This document shows positions 50,525 to 63,300 of a DNA stretch of 64,000 nucleotides, piece by piece. A model generated the notes under the pieces. That model ran no database searches and was not told the origin of the DNA. It saw only the letters and a list, made by a program, of their open reading frames with translations. The position numbers and the translations under genes are program-made. How positions within the stretch are numbered: the first letter of the stretch is position 1; every line of letters starts with the position of its first letter. The stretch spans positions 26,823,482 to 26,887,481 of the forward strand of contig OY292274.1 of assembly GCA_958496175.1 (NCBI GenBank), given 5' to 3'. This DNA comes from Sisyra terminalis. Taxonomy: Eukaryota; Arthropoda; Insecta; Neuroptera; Sisyridae.

Positions 50525-51094
50525 TTTAAATGAACTATATCTTGCAACTAAAAAAGTATCTTAGATACTGAAAAGCAACTTTAGATACCGCGAGATGAGA
50601 TACAGAGTTTTGTTTTGCTTTGTTCTATAAGATTCAATGTACACCTCTTCTCTGTTATCGTTTCTAAAGATTGTTGTGTTTGCAGGGAATTAGACAAACA
50701 GACTTTATTTTAATTCATTAAGTTAAGAAATATATTACCTGCTTACCTAAGAATTTCACCTAATAAGTTACGAAACTTAGTACGAATATAGTATAAAAAG
50801 TAACTAAAAAAAGTTTTTTTTCAGTGTCTTAAAAATTAAGAAAAGTGTTTAAGTTTCTTTTTAGAAGTAACTATGTAGCCAAATTAACTTGGGATACTTT
50901 TTAAAACAGTAACTTATATAGTTTCTAGATACTTTCCGAAAGCTTTAACTTATCTGCTTATACAACACATTATTGAAAAGGATTTAAAGAAGACTTTGTA
51001 AGCCAATTACAAAAATCAGAATTCTTGTGGAAGTAAAAATATTATCAGCAAATTTTCTACTTTCCAAAGACTGCACAACGTATTTTTTTTAAAT

Positions 51095-51244
51095 TATTTT
51101 TAGCGTTGTTTTTGTAACTACTAAGGTCTTTAGTGATTCCAGAGATAATAAAAATCAAAAATATTGATAATTTCCTCGATACGAGGATAGAACCCAAAAC
51201 TTACCAGTTTTGGAGCGGTCACCTGGACCACTTGGCCACCAGTA
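51095..51244 (-). repeat. tRNA-derived SINE, copy S3
   Basis: On the minus strand it reads TACTGGTGGCCAAGTGGTCC, GCTCCAAAACTGGTAAG, TTTTGGGTTCTATCCTCG (B-box with one change) and the family body to CACTAAAGACCTTAGTAG. It is near full length. Confidence 0.8.
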
Positions 51245-52284
51245 GGATCAACGTATTTTATTCAAACCAAATATGTTTAAAACCATTTTTAAGTCCTTTA
51301 ATTCTGGGTACTGGATACATTTTAATACTGGAAAATTTAGATAGAGAAAATAAACTTTCTTAACATTAACTCCCAAACTATTGTTTAAAACGAAAAAAAA
51401 ATACACTAGTCAATGAGACTAGTATCATTAATCTTATCAAATTATATCTCACACGCATATGTACACCGATTTTTTTCATATTTCATGTATTGAATAGATT
51501 TTAGTTCCTTCTTTTTTTCTTAATTTTTACCCTATCATAAAACGTTTTATAAAGTATACCTTCCTTGAAAACCTCATATTTATGAAGTCAATAGTTTTCG
51601 AATAAAATAACTGTGATAAACGGACAGACAAGCATAATAAAATTATGAGAGAACCATAGTAAGAACAAAATCCTCAAAATATAGGAAGACGAATTGTAGC
51701 AGAACCACGCAGAAGGTTAAAAACAATATAATGCATAAAAATAATTAACTTTACAAAACGTGTACCAAAAATGTGAACAGAAAAACACATAATTCTTAAG
51801 TATAAAAATGAGCAACATAAATTATAAGGAAGTATAATTGATAATACTACCACTACTTATCCTGTTAAATATACCTCGAAAAATTCTACTGCGACAGGTT
51901 TGAATTTAACCAAATCTTATCAATATCGATAATTTTGTAACAATCGATTTTCACGAAAAAAACATTTTCTCAATAATCATAGAAGTTTTTTAATGAACGA
52001 CACTTACCGATGATTAATATTTAAATTCAATTCAAAATAATGAAAGCAATTTTTATTTTAAAATTTTATTTGGATAATTGGTAAATGCATCATGTGGATA
52101 CATTAAATTGATTTGTTTCCAACAAAATAATGTAATTAAATACTTAAATGCTACAATTTATACCTGATAGGTCAAAATTAATTAAATCTTTACTTTAAGT
52201 AAAATATTTTAATACATTTTTTCAGCAGAAATTAAATAGAATTTAATTCAGTAAAATTAATCAGTAAAAAAGTAATAAATTGGC

Positions 52285-52290
52285 TTTATT
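52285..52290 (-). promoter_or_regulatory. Candidate polyadenylation signal of the Lys/His-rich gene
   Basis: TTTATT on the plus strand is AATAAA on the gene strand, about 45 bases beyond the stop codon. Confidence 0.45.
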
Positions 52291-52335
52291 ATAAGTATAT
52301 AAAACATCAATTATTAATTAAAGTTAATTAGTTTT

Positions 52336-53223
52336 TTAAGAATGATTTTTTTTCATCCATTTATTCGTTTTTACAAAGTGGGATTCACCATTGTGACCGC
52401 CAGCTTCGGTTTTCATTTTCTTAATGTTGTGTTCTTTATGGGTTTTTCCTTCTTTTCCATATTTGTCTGTATATTTTCCAGCTCTGTATTTTCCTGTTTC
52501 TGTTTTATCATGATGATAGCCGTGATGTTTGGAGTTGTCTTCCCCAAAATGATGATATTCTCCTTTTTTATCTTTAGTGCTGTAGAAACTATCTCGTTTT
52601 CTGTGTTCTTTTTTATGATATTTTTCTTGGAATGCCTGCAATTAAAAATGGTAGAAATATAATAAAAAATATTAATTGAAATAAATTGAAATAGCGTTTG
52701 TTTTACCTTTAAGACATTATGCTTTGAAGCCTTCTTTGAGTCCTCATGTTTATTTTCATGTACCGATTTTTCAGTTGATTGTTGGTGATGTGATAAGTCT
52801 ACTTTTTCAACATGGGAAGTTTTTTTTCCTTTTTCTTCATTTTTTTCTTTTTTATGATGAACTTTAGTTTTTTGACCTTTTAGCGCTTTTTCGTTAGTAT
52901 GGTGCGATAAAGTTCCATGTTCATCTTTTGATTCATGATGCTTATTTAAATCCTCATGATTATTAGTGACTCCAACATGCTTTTTAGCATAACTTTTATG
53001 GATTTTTTTTGGATATTTACTCTTATGATCCTTGAAATCTGTATCTGTAATTTTAAAAAAAATCATGCGATTATAAACAGTTCTTTATGTGAGCATCAAA
53101 TAAAAAGAGCGAAACTAATTATTTCTTACGTTCTGAAACTTCATATGTGTGTTTTGTGTCGTCACGTTTTTCTGGGTGGTGAGCTTTTGCAGATACGAAA
53201 TTTAATCCAATGATAGCGACCAT
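52336..53223 (-). CDS. Secreted lysine/histidine-rich low-complexity protein
   Basis: Three exons on the minus strand (53223-53130, 53044-52707, 52635-52336) join in phase to 243 aa from the ATG at 53223. The start LMVAIIGLNFVSAKA is a signal peptide core with a likely cut after SAKA. A good acceptor lies just before this ATG (cag, then TTTTTA ATG), so the true first codons may come from a small upstream exon. The mature chain is almost wholly Lys, His, Glu, Asp, Gly and Tyr, with runs such as HHKKEKNEEKGKK and YHHFGEDNSKHHGYHHDKTE, and has no hydrophobic core, so it is probably disordered. Composition and the GKYTDKYGKEGKTHKEH end recall the insect-specific DUF4779-type proteins, but I do not recognise it with certainty and assign no function. 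Metal binding by the His clusters is a possibility. Confidence 0.75.
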
Positions 53224-56200
53224 TAAAAACTGAAATACAAAATAGACATTTCTAATTATTGTTATACATTATCTTGTGTGAGCTCTCTTTATTGAAGCGG
53301 TTAAACTTCAAAAAGACACTAATTCTTTAATATAAAAATTTAATTATATTTCTCTATTTATAGAAGAAACAAATAGCCTCATCGTTTCACGTTTAAGCAA
53401 TACAAATGATGAAATACTTATAAATTATTCTCTATTGTCTTATTAATTAATCATATTTTCAGTAACAATACAATAGCATAAAAACTTTTCAAAGTTTGAC
53501 TATAATTAGTTTTTGCTGATACAAACGTATGTATTACGAAATCAATGTTTAATTATTGTTAATTTCTTCTTTACTTTGTCGAAGATAATTAATTTGTGCA
53601 AAATATTTTTCGCATAATAAAAGTATAAGTTTCAACAGATAAGAAGTTACAAAATTTACACAACAATTTTGAATCATTTTTTAAAAAAAATTATTGCTGG
53701 AAAATTTAAGAGTGACACAAATTTGTTTTATAAATATCCATGTTCCAAATGTGATGTTGTCACAACTTTAAAAGATTTTTTTCGAGTGAAAATATAACTA
53801 AGCTAGAAATGAAGATCTAAGAAAATCCACGTGGTTTTTGAGAAGAAAATTAAGCATATGGCATCCAATTTACATTTAGGTACTATATTTTGCCAATCAT
53901 TGTGAATAAATTTAGGTTTCCTAGTATTCTAACACAATTAATCAAATAATTGGATGCAAATTGAGAGCTAAATAATATTCTAAAGGCGGGGTTATATATA
54001 GTTTGAAGATAACGAAAATTAAAACGTAATTAAAGTCAAGTTTTTTTTTTCGTTTTTGTTAATTTGAATGTTCGTGTTTAGATAAAATCGTTTCTAATAA
54101 TAAACGACATCGTTTTTGTACCCTCTAAGAAATTATGTATTAAATCAAATAACAATGTAGTAATTATTGGTTTAACATAGGTACAATTTTTTTGTTGATT
54201 CTATCCAAAGGCAAGTTTAGAAAAACATAAAGTTTATTTCGACGAAGAGTAGAAGACGTTTCAACTTGATAAATCTTGTTCGTGGTTATTAAATATTTAA
54301 AACGTCGTTAAGAGTGATGTATATACGCTATACCTGAAATAATTCAAAATATATACGGTTCTTATATAACTACCTACTTCTTAAAGCCATCTTACACACT
54401 AAATTTTAATTTCTATAGCTTATGATGATATTTCAAAGAATATAAGTATTCGCTATTTAAAGGATTTAAAGGAAAATTTGACTACATATATTTGTTTTGG
54501 TTATTTAAAACTACAAATAAAATTTTAAATTTTTCTTAAGTTGAATTAGAAATTTATGTAACAAAATATAAGTAATAAATTTGTAAAAATCACTAAATTA
54601 AGAAAAAAACGTTTTTGCGTTTTATCCGTGTTTGAGGTGTTAAGGTGAGTAACCATCCTAATAATCTATTTTCTGCCTATAAAAGTTTTTCATACCTTAA
54701 AATTATTTTTTGTTTATATTAACAATGTTCTTTATCGATTAAAAAAAATAAAAAATGTGTATTTGTTGGTCTATTGAACCTAAAATATCAAGGAACAAAA
54801 ATATCCTGTTTTTTACAGTACTTAAACTATTCTAAAAAAACAGGATTTGGTAAAAAGATGGTTTACTGTGCAATATCTGAAGAAAATGGTGGATGTTGGT
54901 CAATTTAATAATACAATTCCCATAATTTTAATTGTATTAAGGCATCCGCTCGATAAAGCGCATTTAGCGTTATAGTAATGGAAAATTATTACTTTTTGAT
55001 TGTCCAAAACCGGACTAGTTTCTCAAATAACCGTCTTAAATCTTGTAAGCTACTGGCAAGACAAGTATTCCATAATTAACGCACCGCATTGGACTAGCTG
55101 GATGAATGATTCCCCTGTAGCCTTACCAACAGATTACAATAGCTCTATGTATTTATAGTTGATTTTCCTGCTTATTTTGCGTTAAACATTGCAAAACAAA
55201 ATGAAATTCTTTATTGCTATCGAGTAATTGACAAAAAATTTTTGGTACCTGCGAGAAAAGATATAGCTACATTCATGTGGTTTTATTCCTTTTGGTCAAG
55301 AAACGTGGAAGTTATTACATAACAAACGTAGCGTTTTTTTCGGGCTTGATATTTTAAAGCAAAATCTCAATTTCTCAATCGACTAAACTATTTCTTTGAT
55401 ATTCGGAAGACAAAAGCAGAATTTAAATAATACGAAAATGTTTTGTGCTATTCTAAATCGTGTCTTTCCCTAATTAAATATAGCATTACATTCTGCAAAT
55501 ATACATTATCGTTCTCCATTTAAAAAAACATTTCCCCAAAGTGTAAATTGATTTGTTTGATTGATATTTTATTATTATTTATTTTTCCTATTAAAAATCC
55601 AATAATAATTACTTTCTTAAAAGTCAAAGGGAAATTACTAATATTAGTGGGTTTTAAAATTCTTGGAAAAGCAAAATTACTTAAAACTTTTTTAATGGGT
55701 GATAAATCATACTATTCCAATTTTTCATTTGAATTATTTTGCAGTATTATAAATTCAGAAAACAATAAGTATTTTTAATATAAAAAAAAATATTTTGTGC
55801 GTAGTAAAATTTATCACTTTATATATTCAAGCACGGGCAAAGCTCGCGACTAATGAGGGATATTTCTGAACATAAGTTATAAAGATTATATTGTTTAGTT
55901 TTTATAATCATTTTTAAAGATAACAATTATAATAAACAACAACTCGATATCAAAATCAAAATGAATAACAACGAAAATAGTCTTCATATGTATTATAATA
56001 AAAGGATTTTTTTTATATTTTTCAATCAAATACAATTATCACTAATCAGCAACGAGAATAAAAAAATGTTTTTTCCAGAAAATATTCCAAGTTTTCAAAG
56101 GTGTAAAACCGAAAATGTATCATTATTTTTAGTCAATTATTTTTAGTACTTCTTGTATAAAAATTTCAGCGTTTTAAGAAAAAACGAGTTCAACATCAAA

Positions 56201-56529
56201 ATAGGGTCAATTTTCTTTGTAATTTGATCCATTTTCTTTGATCATTTGAATTCCTTTCGAACGTAAATTTTGTTTCAAAATTTTAAAACTTTACGTTAGA
56301 TGCTTAAAATGAGATCGAGAAAATTTGAAATTAATTAACTGTAGTGTTACGAAATTATTACAAACAGTGAAATTTCTCATACTTTAATAGCATAAGTAAA
56401 ATACAATTTTTTAAAGGAGACAATGTTTGGAAACAATGTTATAGAACTGTTGGAAATGGAACAGATCTCAGAAAAATATTACAAAAATTGTTTAAGGAAC
56501 GGAAATTTTGTAGTTATTATATAGTAAGA
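53224..56529. other. Gene-free AT-rich DNA right of the Lys/His-rich gene
   Basis: No coding region was recognised on either strand. The block at about 54940-55330 is somewhat less AT-rich than its surroundings but gives no protein I know. A short G/C-rich word group at 55831-55852 looks like a transposon end. Confidence 0.45.
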
Positions 56530-57278
56530 CTAGTTGACCCGGCAAACTTCGTAGTGCCTAACAGGAATTGAACGTAGTGTTTTTTATGAACGAATATTTT
56601 AGCTACTCTTAATTTATAATTTTAATAACAAACTAATACGAATACAATTATGAAGTTCAATATTTAATTAGAACAATATTATATAATAATATTATATTAT
56701 ACAATGGGAGTAAAAATTATTAATAAAAAACAAAAATTAGTTAATTCAATGGCATGTCAACAATTCATTTAATTTATTGAAGCTATGAATTTTGGTGCAT
56801 GCATTGTCCTCAGATTGATTCTCCTCATTGAAGTACGTTGCTATTACATTGACATACGATTTGTCAAATCAAATATCTTAAATATACTAAATAAAGTCAG
56901 GTTATTTAGATCATTTTTTAACTAAAAAATTACTGGACTGATTTTGATGATTAATGATTAGTTCAATTCACCATCGCTCCAAATAGCAGAGTAACTATAA
57001 CATATCTTAATAATACACGTAAAAATTTGAATAAAATCAGTTTTTAAATAATTAGGCTTGGAATTTTCCGTAGTTGGCAGTTCACGTGACCCACAATTTG
57101 ATGTCAATGCTTTCAATTTCATATTATCTGTAACTCTTTCTTAAAGGCATATAACGATAGTTATTGAAAGATCTATCTTCGCATTGACTCAATATGTTTT
57201 GAAAGCGCAATGATTTTGTTGTTGGTGATTTCCTCCAGTGCCAAGTATTCCAAGATGGAATTCTACCAATAAAATAAA

Positions 57279-58450
57279 TACTTGCTTAAAATCATAAAAT
57301 CTGTGGCACAATGTGAAGAAATTTCAATTGGAGACATGAGGCATGCGTTGTGGAATGATCAATCTGCTGAAAAATTTCCCAAGCAAATGTTGAATATCGG
57401 TAATAACCATGTTCTTGTCAACGAATCGAGCGTATTGATTTCATTTCCTTTGAATTTTTGGGATTTCGTCTCATTCAAAATTTTTACATAATTGCTAGCT
57501 TTTTCACAAAACCGCTGAATAATGTTTTAGTAAACTTAATTTGAATAAAAATTCAAACAATGAACACGGCCATTTATTAATTTCTTGGAGAAATCATCAG
57601 CAGAAGGATCGTTCAGCAATACAATTTTCTTGTTTTCTTCCATCTGAAGTTTATTTATATGGTACCAGATATTTGATAATTTAAAGCAAGCATTTATTTT
57701 ATCGACAACAGTCGATCCTTAATGTCTGAAGTCGTCCACAGTATGGAAATATTTAAAAACAATCAAATTAAACTCGAAAATGTAATTCGAATTGCAGAAT
57801 AACTAATTTAGAAAAGTGTTTTCCAAACAATTGATCGATATTAGTAATGGCAAAATTTCTGTTGACACATTACCTGCATACATTACATTCTTTGCCAATT
57901 TTTTCACTTTACTAAATCAAAGACCGAACTCATCGAGAGGGTGTTCCCAAACTTGGTTACAAATTACAAAAATCATGTTTGGTTGAGAGAACGTGTTATA
58001 TTGACCCCAAAAAACGTTGTCAACGAAAATGATATTAATTAAATAGATAGTTCAGATTCAAAATAGGAAAACTGGCGAATTAGAGACCTGCAATTCGGTT
58101 GATTGCGTTACTAATAAAGATGATGTTTTCAATTATGGATAGAATTTTAAATTTGCTGAAATTATCCGGGTTACCGCCTCATAATCCAATTAAAAATTGG
58201 ATCAGTAATCCTTATGTTGTGGAATATATAGATCAACCACGTTTTGGTCATAACACCCGACTTGCGGTGAAAAAATTAATGAGCAACCTTATCGAAGTTA
58301 CAAATTGAATTGAAAATACAAAGCAGAAGACATTTTGATTCCACATATCCCAATTTTCCGAACGACGTGTCGTGTGACTTTAATCGACTACAATTTTCTG
58401 CATTTTCAGATACCTCCGTAGTTTTCGGACAATGATTCGTTTTATTGTTT
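57279..58450 (+). pseudogene. Helitron helicase C-terminal fragment (plus strand)
   Basis: Broken frames give, in order, CLKS (stop) NLWHNVKKFQLET, NDQSAEKFPKQMLNIGNNHV, TELIERVFPNLVTNYKNHVW then LRERVILTPKN, LLKLSGLPPHN, and YIDQPRFGHNTRLAVKKLM. These are successive landmarks of the Pif1-like helicase of Helitron RepHel proteins. Stops and frameshifts lie between them. The direction is opposite to that of the enclosing Helitron ends, so it comes from a second insertion or an inversion. Confidence 0.75.
57575..57716 (-). pseudogene. Helitron helicase fragment (minus strand)
   Basis: The minus strand reads INACFKLSNIWYHINKLQME and then NDPSADDFSKKLINGRVH. This is the same helicase segment as the plus-strand fragment at 57279-57380, but from a different copy. 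Its direction agrees with the outer Helitron ends, so it is the likely remnant of that element's own gene. Confidence 0.65.
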
Positions 58451-58929
58451 ATGTTTACGGATTATGAATACAACGCCTATCAATTTCTGTATCTGTATTG
58501 CTCATAAAATACATTTGTAAGATTTGATGATCTAGTAGTGGTAACAGCGCTTTCAGTAAGTGATAAATTTGTTGCATTTGTTTAAGATTTTCTTAAATTA
58601 TTTGAAAAATAAAAATTAATTTAAATGTTATCCAAAAATTATTATGGAATTATACCTTGAAGGGGGACATGAATTTATCCAGCACAATATGCGTTGCCCC
58701 AAACGACGTTGTTTGTAATCAACTGTTATATTTTTGAGTTTTGGTCCAGAAATTTTAAGAATCATTTCCTAGCCTATAATCTAATGAGCGTAACGGATCT
58801 GGTGATGGGACCAATTGTGGCAATTTTACTTTTCCACCAGCTCAACATAACCCAGTATATTCACAGCTGTAGTTATGGTTGTTTAGAAGTGCGGTGGGGA
58901 AAATGAGAGTGAGGGCGGTTTCCCTATGC

Positions 58930-59236
58930 TTACACAATGGGCATTGTAGTTATATCATTTTGATAACAGAAATTTAAATAACGCCATTTCACTTAATTAT
59001 TATGTAAGTTTATGTAGTAGGGGAACTTATACCAAATACCATAGAGGCGGTTTTTAATTTTTATTTGTTTCTTAACAAAGAAACTTTTTATAATCTTTGT
59101 TTTATGAACCAATCAACAATCAAACTTTTTAAAATCTAATTTTTATGAACTAATGATTGCAACCTGGAGAAATTATATATTCTGCAGAAAAGCATTATGG
59201 AAGCAATTTTTTGTCATATTTCATTATCATCAATAA

Positions 59237-59330
<94 letters not shown>

Positions 59331-59620
59331 TTTCTATGCTAACTCTTCTTCGGTATTTAGAACTATGTGAAAACCAATTGTTGTTATATGACAAAAAATT
59401 GCTTCCATAATGCTTTTTAGCAGAATATATAATTGCTCCAGTTCACAATTATTGGTTCATAAAAATTAGATTTTAAAAAGTTTGATTGTTGAAAAACAAA
59501 CAAAAATTAAAAACCGCCTCTATGGTATTTGATATAAGTACCTACTACCTAAACTCTCATACTAATTAAGTGAAATGACGTTATTTAAAATGCTGTAGTT
59601 AAAATTATATAACAAAAACA
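58930..59620. mobile_element. Foldback element with a (TA)n loop
   Basis: The left arm (about 58936-59218) and right arm (about 59372-59615) are long inverse copies. Words shared in opposite sense include TTTAAATAACG, CATTTCACTTAATTA, ATACCATAGAGGCGG, TCAAACTTTTTAAAATCTAA, GCATTATGGAAGCAATTTTT and TATATAATTGCTCCAG/CTGGAGAAATTATATA. The space between the arms is mainly a TA microsatellite. A transcript or single strand would form a hairpin of well over 200 bp. It lies inside the Helitron remnant. Confidence 0.8.
59237..59331. repeat. (TA)n microsatellite
   Basis: An almost pure TA dinucleotide run of roughly 90 bases, interrupted only near its left end by AAAT. It forms the loop of the foldback element around it. 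Its real length may vary and may be collapsed in assembly. Confidence 0.95.
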
Positions 59621-60330
59621 GACACTTATTGTTAATTATTCATTTATTTGTAAATTACACTTATTAAATTCAAAATTTCGATTGTTGATTAACTCTACAT
59701 TTTCTCAAAGAAACTTAATCACCCCAATTCACTCTTTTAGGGCAGGAATTTTAAAAAAAAAATATTTTCACATGCCTACTTCTTATAAGGAACACACCGA
59801 ATATTAAAATTTTATCTGGCAGAGGAGATATATAATTACACGATTTTATGTATGCACGGTTTTTAAAACGTTTTTACTTTAAGCTTTATTAAAATAATTA
59901 TTTTTTTACTACTACTGTTACTTTTTTCGTTAATATTTCGTTAAAATAGGGGTTGATCGTAGAAGGGTGAAAATTAAGAGTAATATGATTTTTTGTTATT
60001 CTAAGTCATGACAAAATAAAAATCTAGCCAAAAAAATTAAAGTTTTTAATTAATAAAAAAATAAGGGTTGATCATAGAGGGGTGAAAATTTAGGGTTGTA
60101 TGTATTTTTGTATGATGTATCATAAAAAAATAAAAACAAAAAATTTTATCCAAAAAATAAAAAAAAAAATTTAAGGGTGGACCACCCTTACCATTTAGGG
60201 GGATGAAAAATAGATGTTGTCCGATTCTCATGCCTACCGAATATACATAGAAAATTTTATGAAAATCGGTCCAGCCGTTTCGGAGGAGTTTAATTACGCA
60301 CCCCGTGACACGAGAATTTTATATATTAGA

Positions 60331-63300
60331 TATGTATAATGTTATTTAAAAGAGACTGGTTTATTGTAGAATTACCATTAACGAAGTAAAAGATTTTTGA
60401 AATAAGAAATAATTTAAATAAAATTTTTAAATAAATAAAAAGCTGCTCATATATTTATAATGCTTTAAAATTGTTATTTTTAAGATTTTTAAATTAAAAT
60501 TGAATGGTAGAAATTAGTAAAAAAAAATAAAAAACTTATTAATATTCTTTAATGACGTTAAATATAATAGTTTTTGTATTCGTTAACTTATTTTTAAGTG
60601 AAAAATTTGGATACAACTGAACCAACAGGATCGTTGTTTTCTTTTAGGTTTGGTCCTGAATTAGCATAATTTTCAAGAGATTTTTTTTTAATTTCAGCTA
60701 ATGATTTTAATTGTTATAATATAAATATACATTGGTGCATATAACTGTAATTAAATGAATTGGAATAATATTTTTCCAAAAATTAAATAGAAAATCAAAG
60801 TTTTAAGAAACTACCTACCTATAATTTCATAAACGGAATTTTATGTGAAGCACTGTTATAGCGAAGTGTTAGAAATAATTCATACAATTTTTCATTCAAA
60901 CGGTTCATCCTAACTTACTTATTTATTGTTATGTATTTAGTTATTTTAAAAATAACTGGTTTTCATTAAAATATATAATTTAAAATACTTGATCTGAAAT
61001 CTATTTGTGTTTTTAATGAGGTAGAAAATATTCTATAATCTGTTGTTTGCTTGAAGCAATTCGCTTTTTGCTGAAATTGTATCAAGGCAAATAACTTATA
61101 ACGATAGTTCCTAGTTGATCATGTAACGAATAGTTTTCAATCATCAAAAATTATGAAAATAAGTTTCAATTAATTATTAAACACAATATATCAATTAAAT
61201 TCATAGTAAATCAATAAGATATAACATCGATATGACTGAAAACATTATAAGCATGTACAGATGTGATAAAAATAGTCAACATTTTTCACGGTTCAAATTG
61301 TTCCATGCTTTTTTAAAAAAAATAAAAATCGGTTTTTTACTTTAATAATAGAGTATATGACTAATTTGGAAAATTGCTTGAAATTATTCTATATTAATTA
61401 TATTATAAACACAGTAAATTGATATTTCGGGAATATCTACAGATTTTTCAATTTAAAACTATGTTTAAGTTTAAAATCCCAAAACCACGCCGAAAACGCT
61501 ATTATGTAATGGTGGTAACGTGTGACGTCATTTGCAAGTAAACAAGATAACCTATGTTAAATCAAATAAAGTGAATTTTGTATTTTTTTTTCAAATGAAT
61601 TAGATAGAATGGTAATAATGTATAGTGCATCAATGTATAAATACGTTTGCAAAAACTCCACATCAATAGTTTTTTTCTGTTCCAACGAATCCCAAAAAAT
61701 ATAGTTATTTTAAAATTTTTGTCGACAGAACCCAAAATGAGGTTTTACAAAAGTTCTGAATGAGCACACAAACGATTGCAAATAAGTAATTCTCTTTCTA
61801 TCTTCTGTCAATCTTAGGTTATAAGTCACTGTTATCAGCTCGCACAAAATTTGGTGTCATTTAAAGGTACAAAATTAATATGGTCACACTTGGCAAAAGA
61901 TTTTATAAAAAAAATCATCTTTGTTCTTTAGGTGTCATGATCGATACGATGGTTGATTATGAAGTTTTTACTGGCTAGTAGATTAACTAATGTTATTTTA
62001 TTTACTACATCCCGGAATAATTGTTTTGACGATTTGCCAAACCACGTATTTAAATTCTTCAGTTATTTTGCGTACACTTCTTTTCCCCATATTTTCCCTT
62101 GAACTACCTATTAAGTATAAAAAAATGATCAAAAAACTAAACCAGCTATAGCTCGAAGATGAAATATAACACTTAGAAAACAAAAAGCCCCACCGACAAT
62201 CAATCATGGAAGGGTTGTTTACTTGCATATGACGTCACTGAAGTTACAACCAATTACAAGCCGTTCTCATTTCCGTTGAAATTTCAAAAAAATTCATATT
62301 TATTTCGTGAAATTTACAAAAACCCTACTCTTTTTTAACGTTAATGTATGATAAATTACAACAATTTGTACTATATTTTCAGCAATATCAACTCTTTTAC
62401 TAATAATTATAAAAATTATTCATTGATTTAATTTATTCTTAATTTAAGAATTTTGATTATTAAAAAAGGAAAATAGTAAAGGAAGTAGATAAAACATTGG
62501 GTTAGAAGTTTTTAAATAGTTTTCATTTTTATATTCACCGGGATCCCAAAACTATATCTGATCTGATCTATAACTGATCTGTAAGTTCGAAAAAAGCATG
62601 CAAACGTAATTGTTTACACGAGTACTTTAAAATTCTTCTTTTTTTAAACTAGTTACAAGTGATCAAGGTTTTTATTTAGCTTGATATTTCATTATTTAGT
62701 TTGCTTGTAATAATAAACTGTTGATTTTTAGTCAATATATACAACCGATGCTATAATATTTAATCTTTTCGAATATAATTAGTCCGAAAAATTATCACCA
62801 ATTGAAATATGAAATATAAAAAAGTATTTGGCAATGGATAAAATTATACCGCAATTAAATGTTCAATAAATGAAACTATAAAATGATTTGAAGTTAAAAT
62901 TAATTTTTGATTTTGCTGCTAGTACCTGTATTTATTCTATTGGTAAATGTATAATTACTTTCATATTTATTGGATAATTATATCATGAATTACAAAAGAT
63001 CTTTGATTTGTGAGCATGAAATAAGTCTATGACAGTGTTTGTAGATTATTTTTACTTTTTTAAATGATTCATTGCTAATGTTAACTTTTAATATTAGTTT
63101 GTCTGTAGATAATGATTACATTTGATTGAGTTTTTGATATTAGAAAGATAATATTATCAGTAATACATGTATTCTATTCTTATTAAACTTAGATAAAAAT
63201 ACTTCCTTAATTATGTTGATTTAAATAAATAAAAATATTCTCTAATTATGAACTATAATTTGAGATTTTTATGAAATTAAGTTTACACGAATTAAATAAT

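Larger units (their letters stand above)
49703..52335. other. Spacer between the IR93a array and the Lys/His-rich gene
   Basis: AT-rich DNA with a SINE (about 51095-51244, minus) and a stretch at 50380-50950 rich in AGTATCTTAG/CTAAGATACT and TAGTATACACT words, which suggests an old inverted-repeat element with local tandem repetition at 50463-50524. No gene was recognised. Confidence 0.5.
56530..60330 (-). mobile_element. Degenerate Helitron, about 3.8 kb, with both ends
   Basis: On the minus strand the left end begins TCTAATATATAAAATTCTCG at 60330, followed by TGTCACGG and CTCCTCCGAAACGGCTGGAC, the typical start of insect Helitrons. The right end is TTTGCCGGGTCAACTAG at 56530, preceded by a small GGCA/TGCC stem, giving the expected CTAG 3' end. 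The flanking bases are A before TC and T after CTAG, as expected for insertion between A and T. Inside are broken helicase fragments on both strands and a foldback element with a TA repeat, so other elements have inserted into it. It is not coding-competent. Confidence 0.7.

Noticed and set aside
55831..55860. CACGGGCAAAGCTCGCGACTAA as a Helitron 3' end
   Set aside because: It resembles Helitron ends in style but lacks a clear CTRR end and hairpin, and no partner 5' end was seen.
58694..58906. 70-residue open frame after the Helitron helicase remnant
   Set aside because: No similarity recognised; it is probably non-coding DNA within the composite element.
61998..62228. 76-residue minus-strand open frame
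   Set aside because: It lies wholly within the inverted-end element and shows no known transposase motif.
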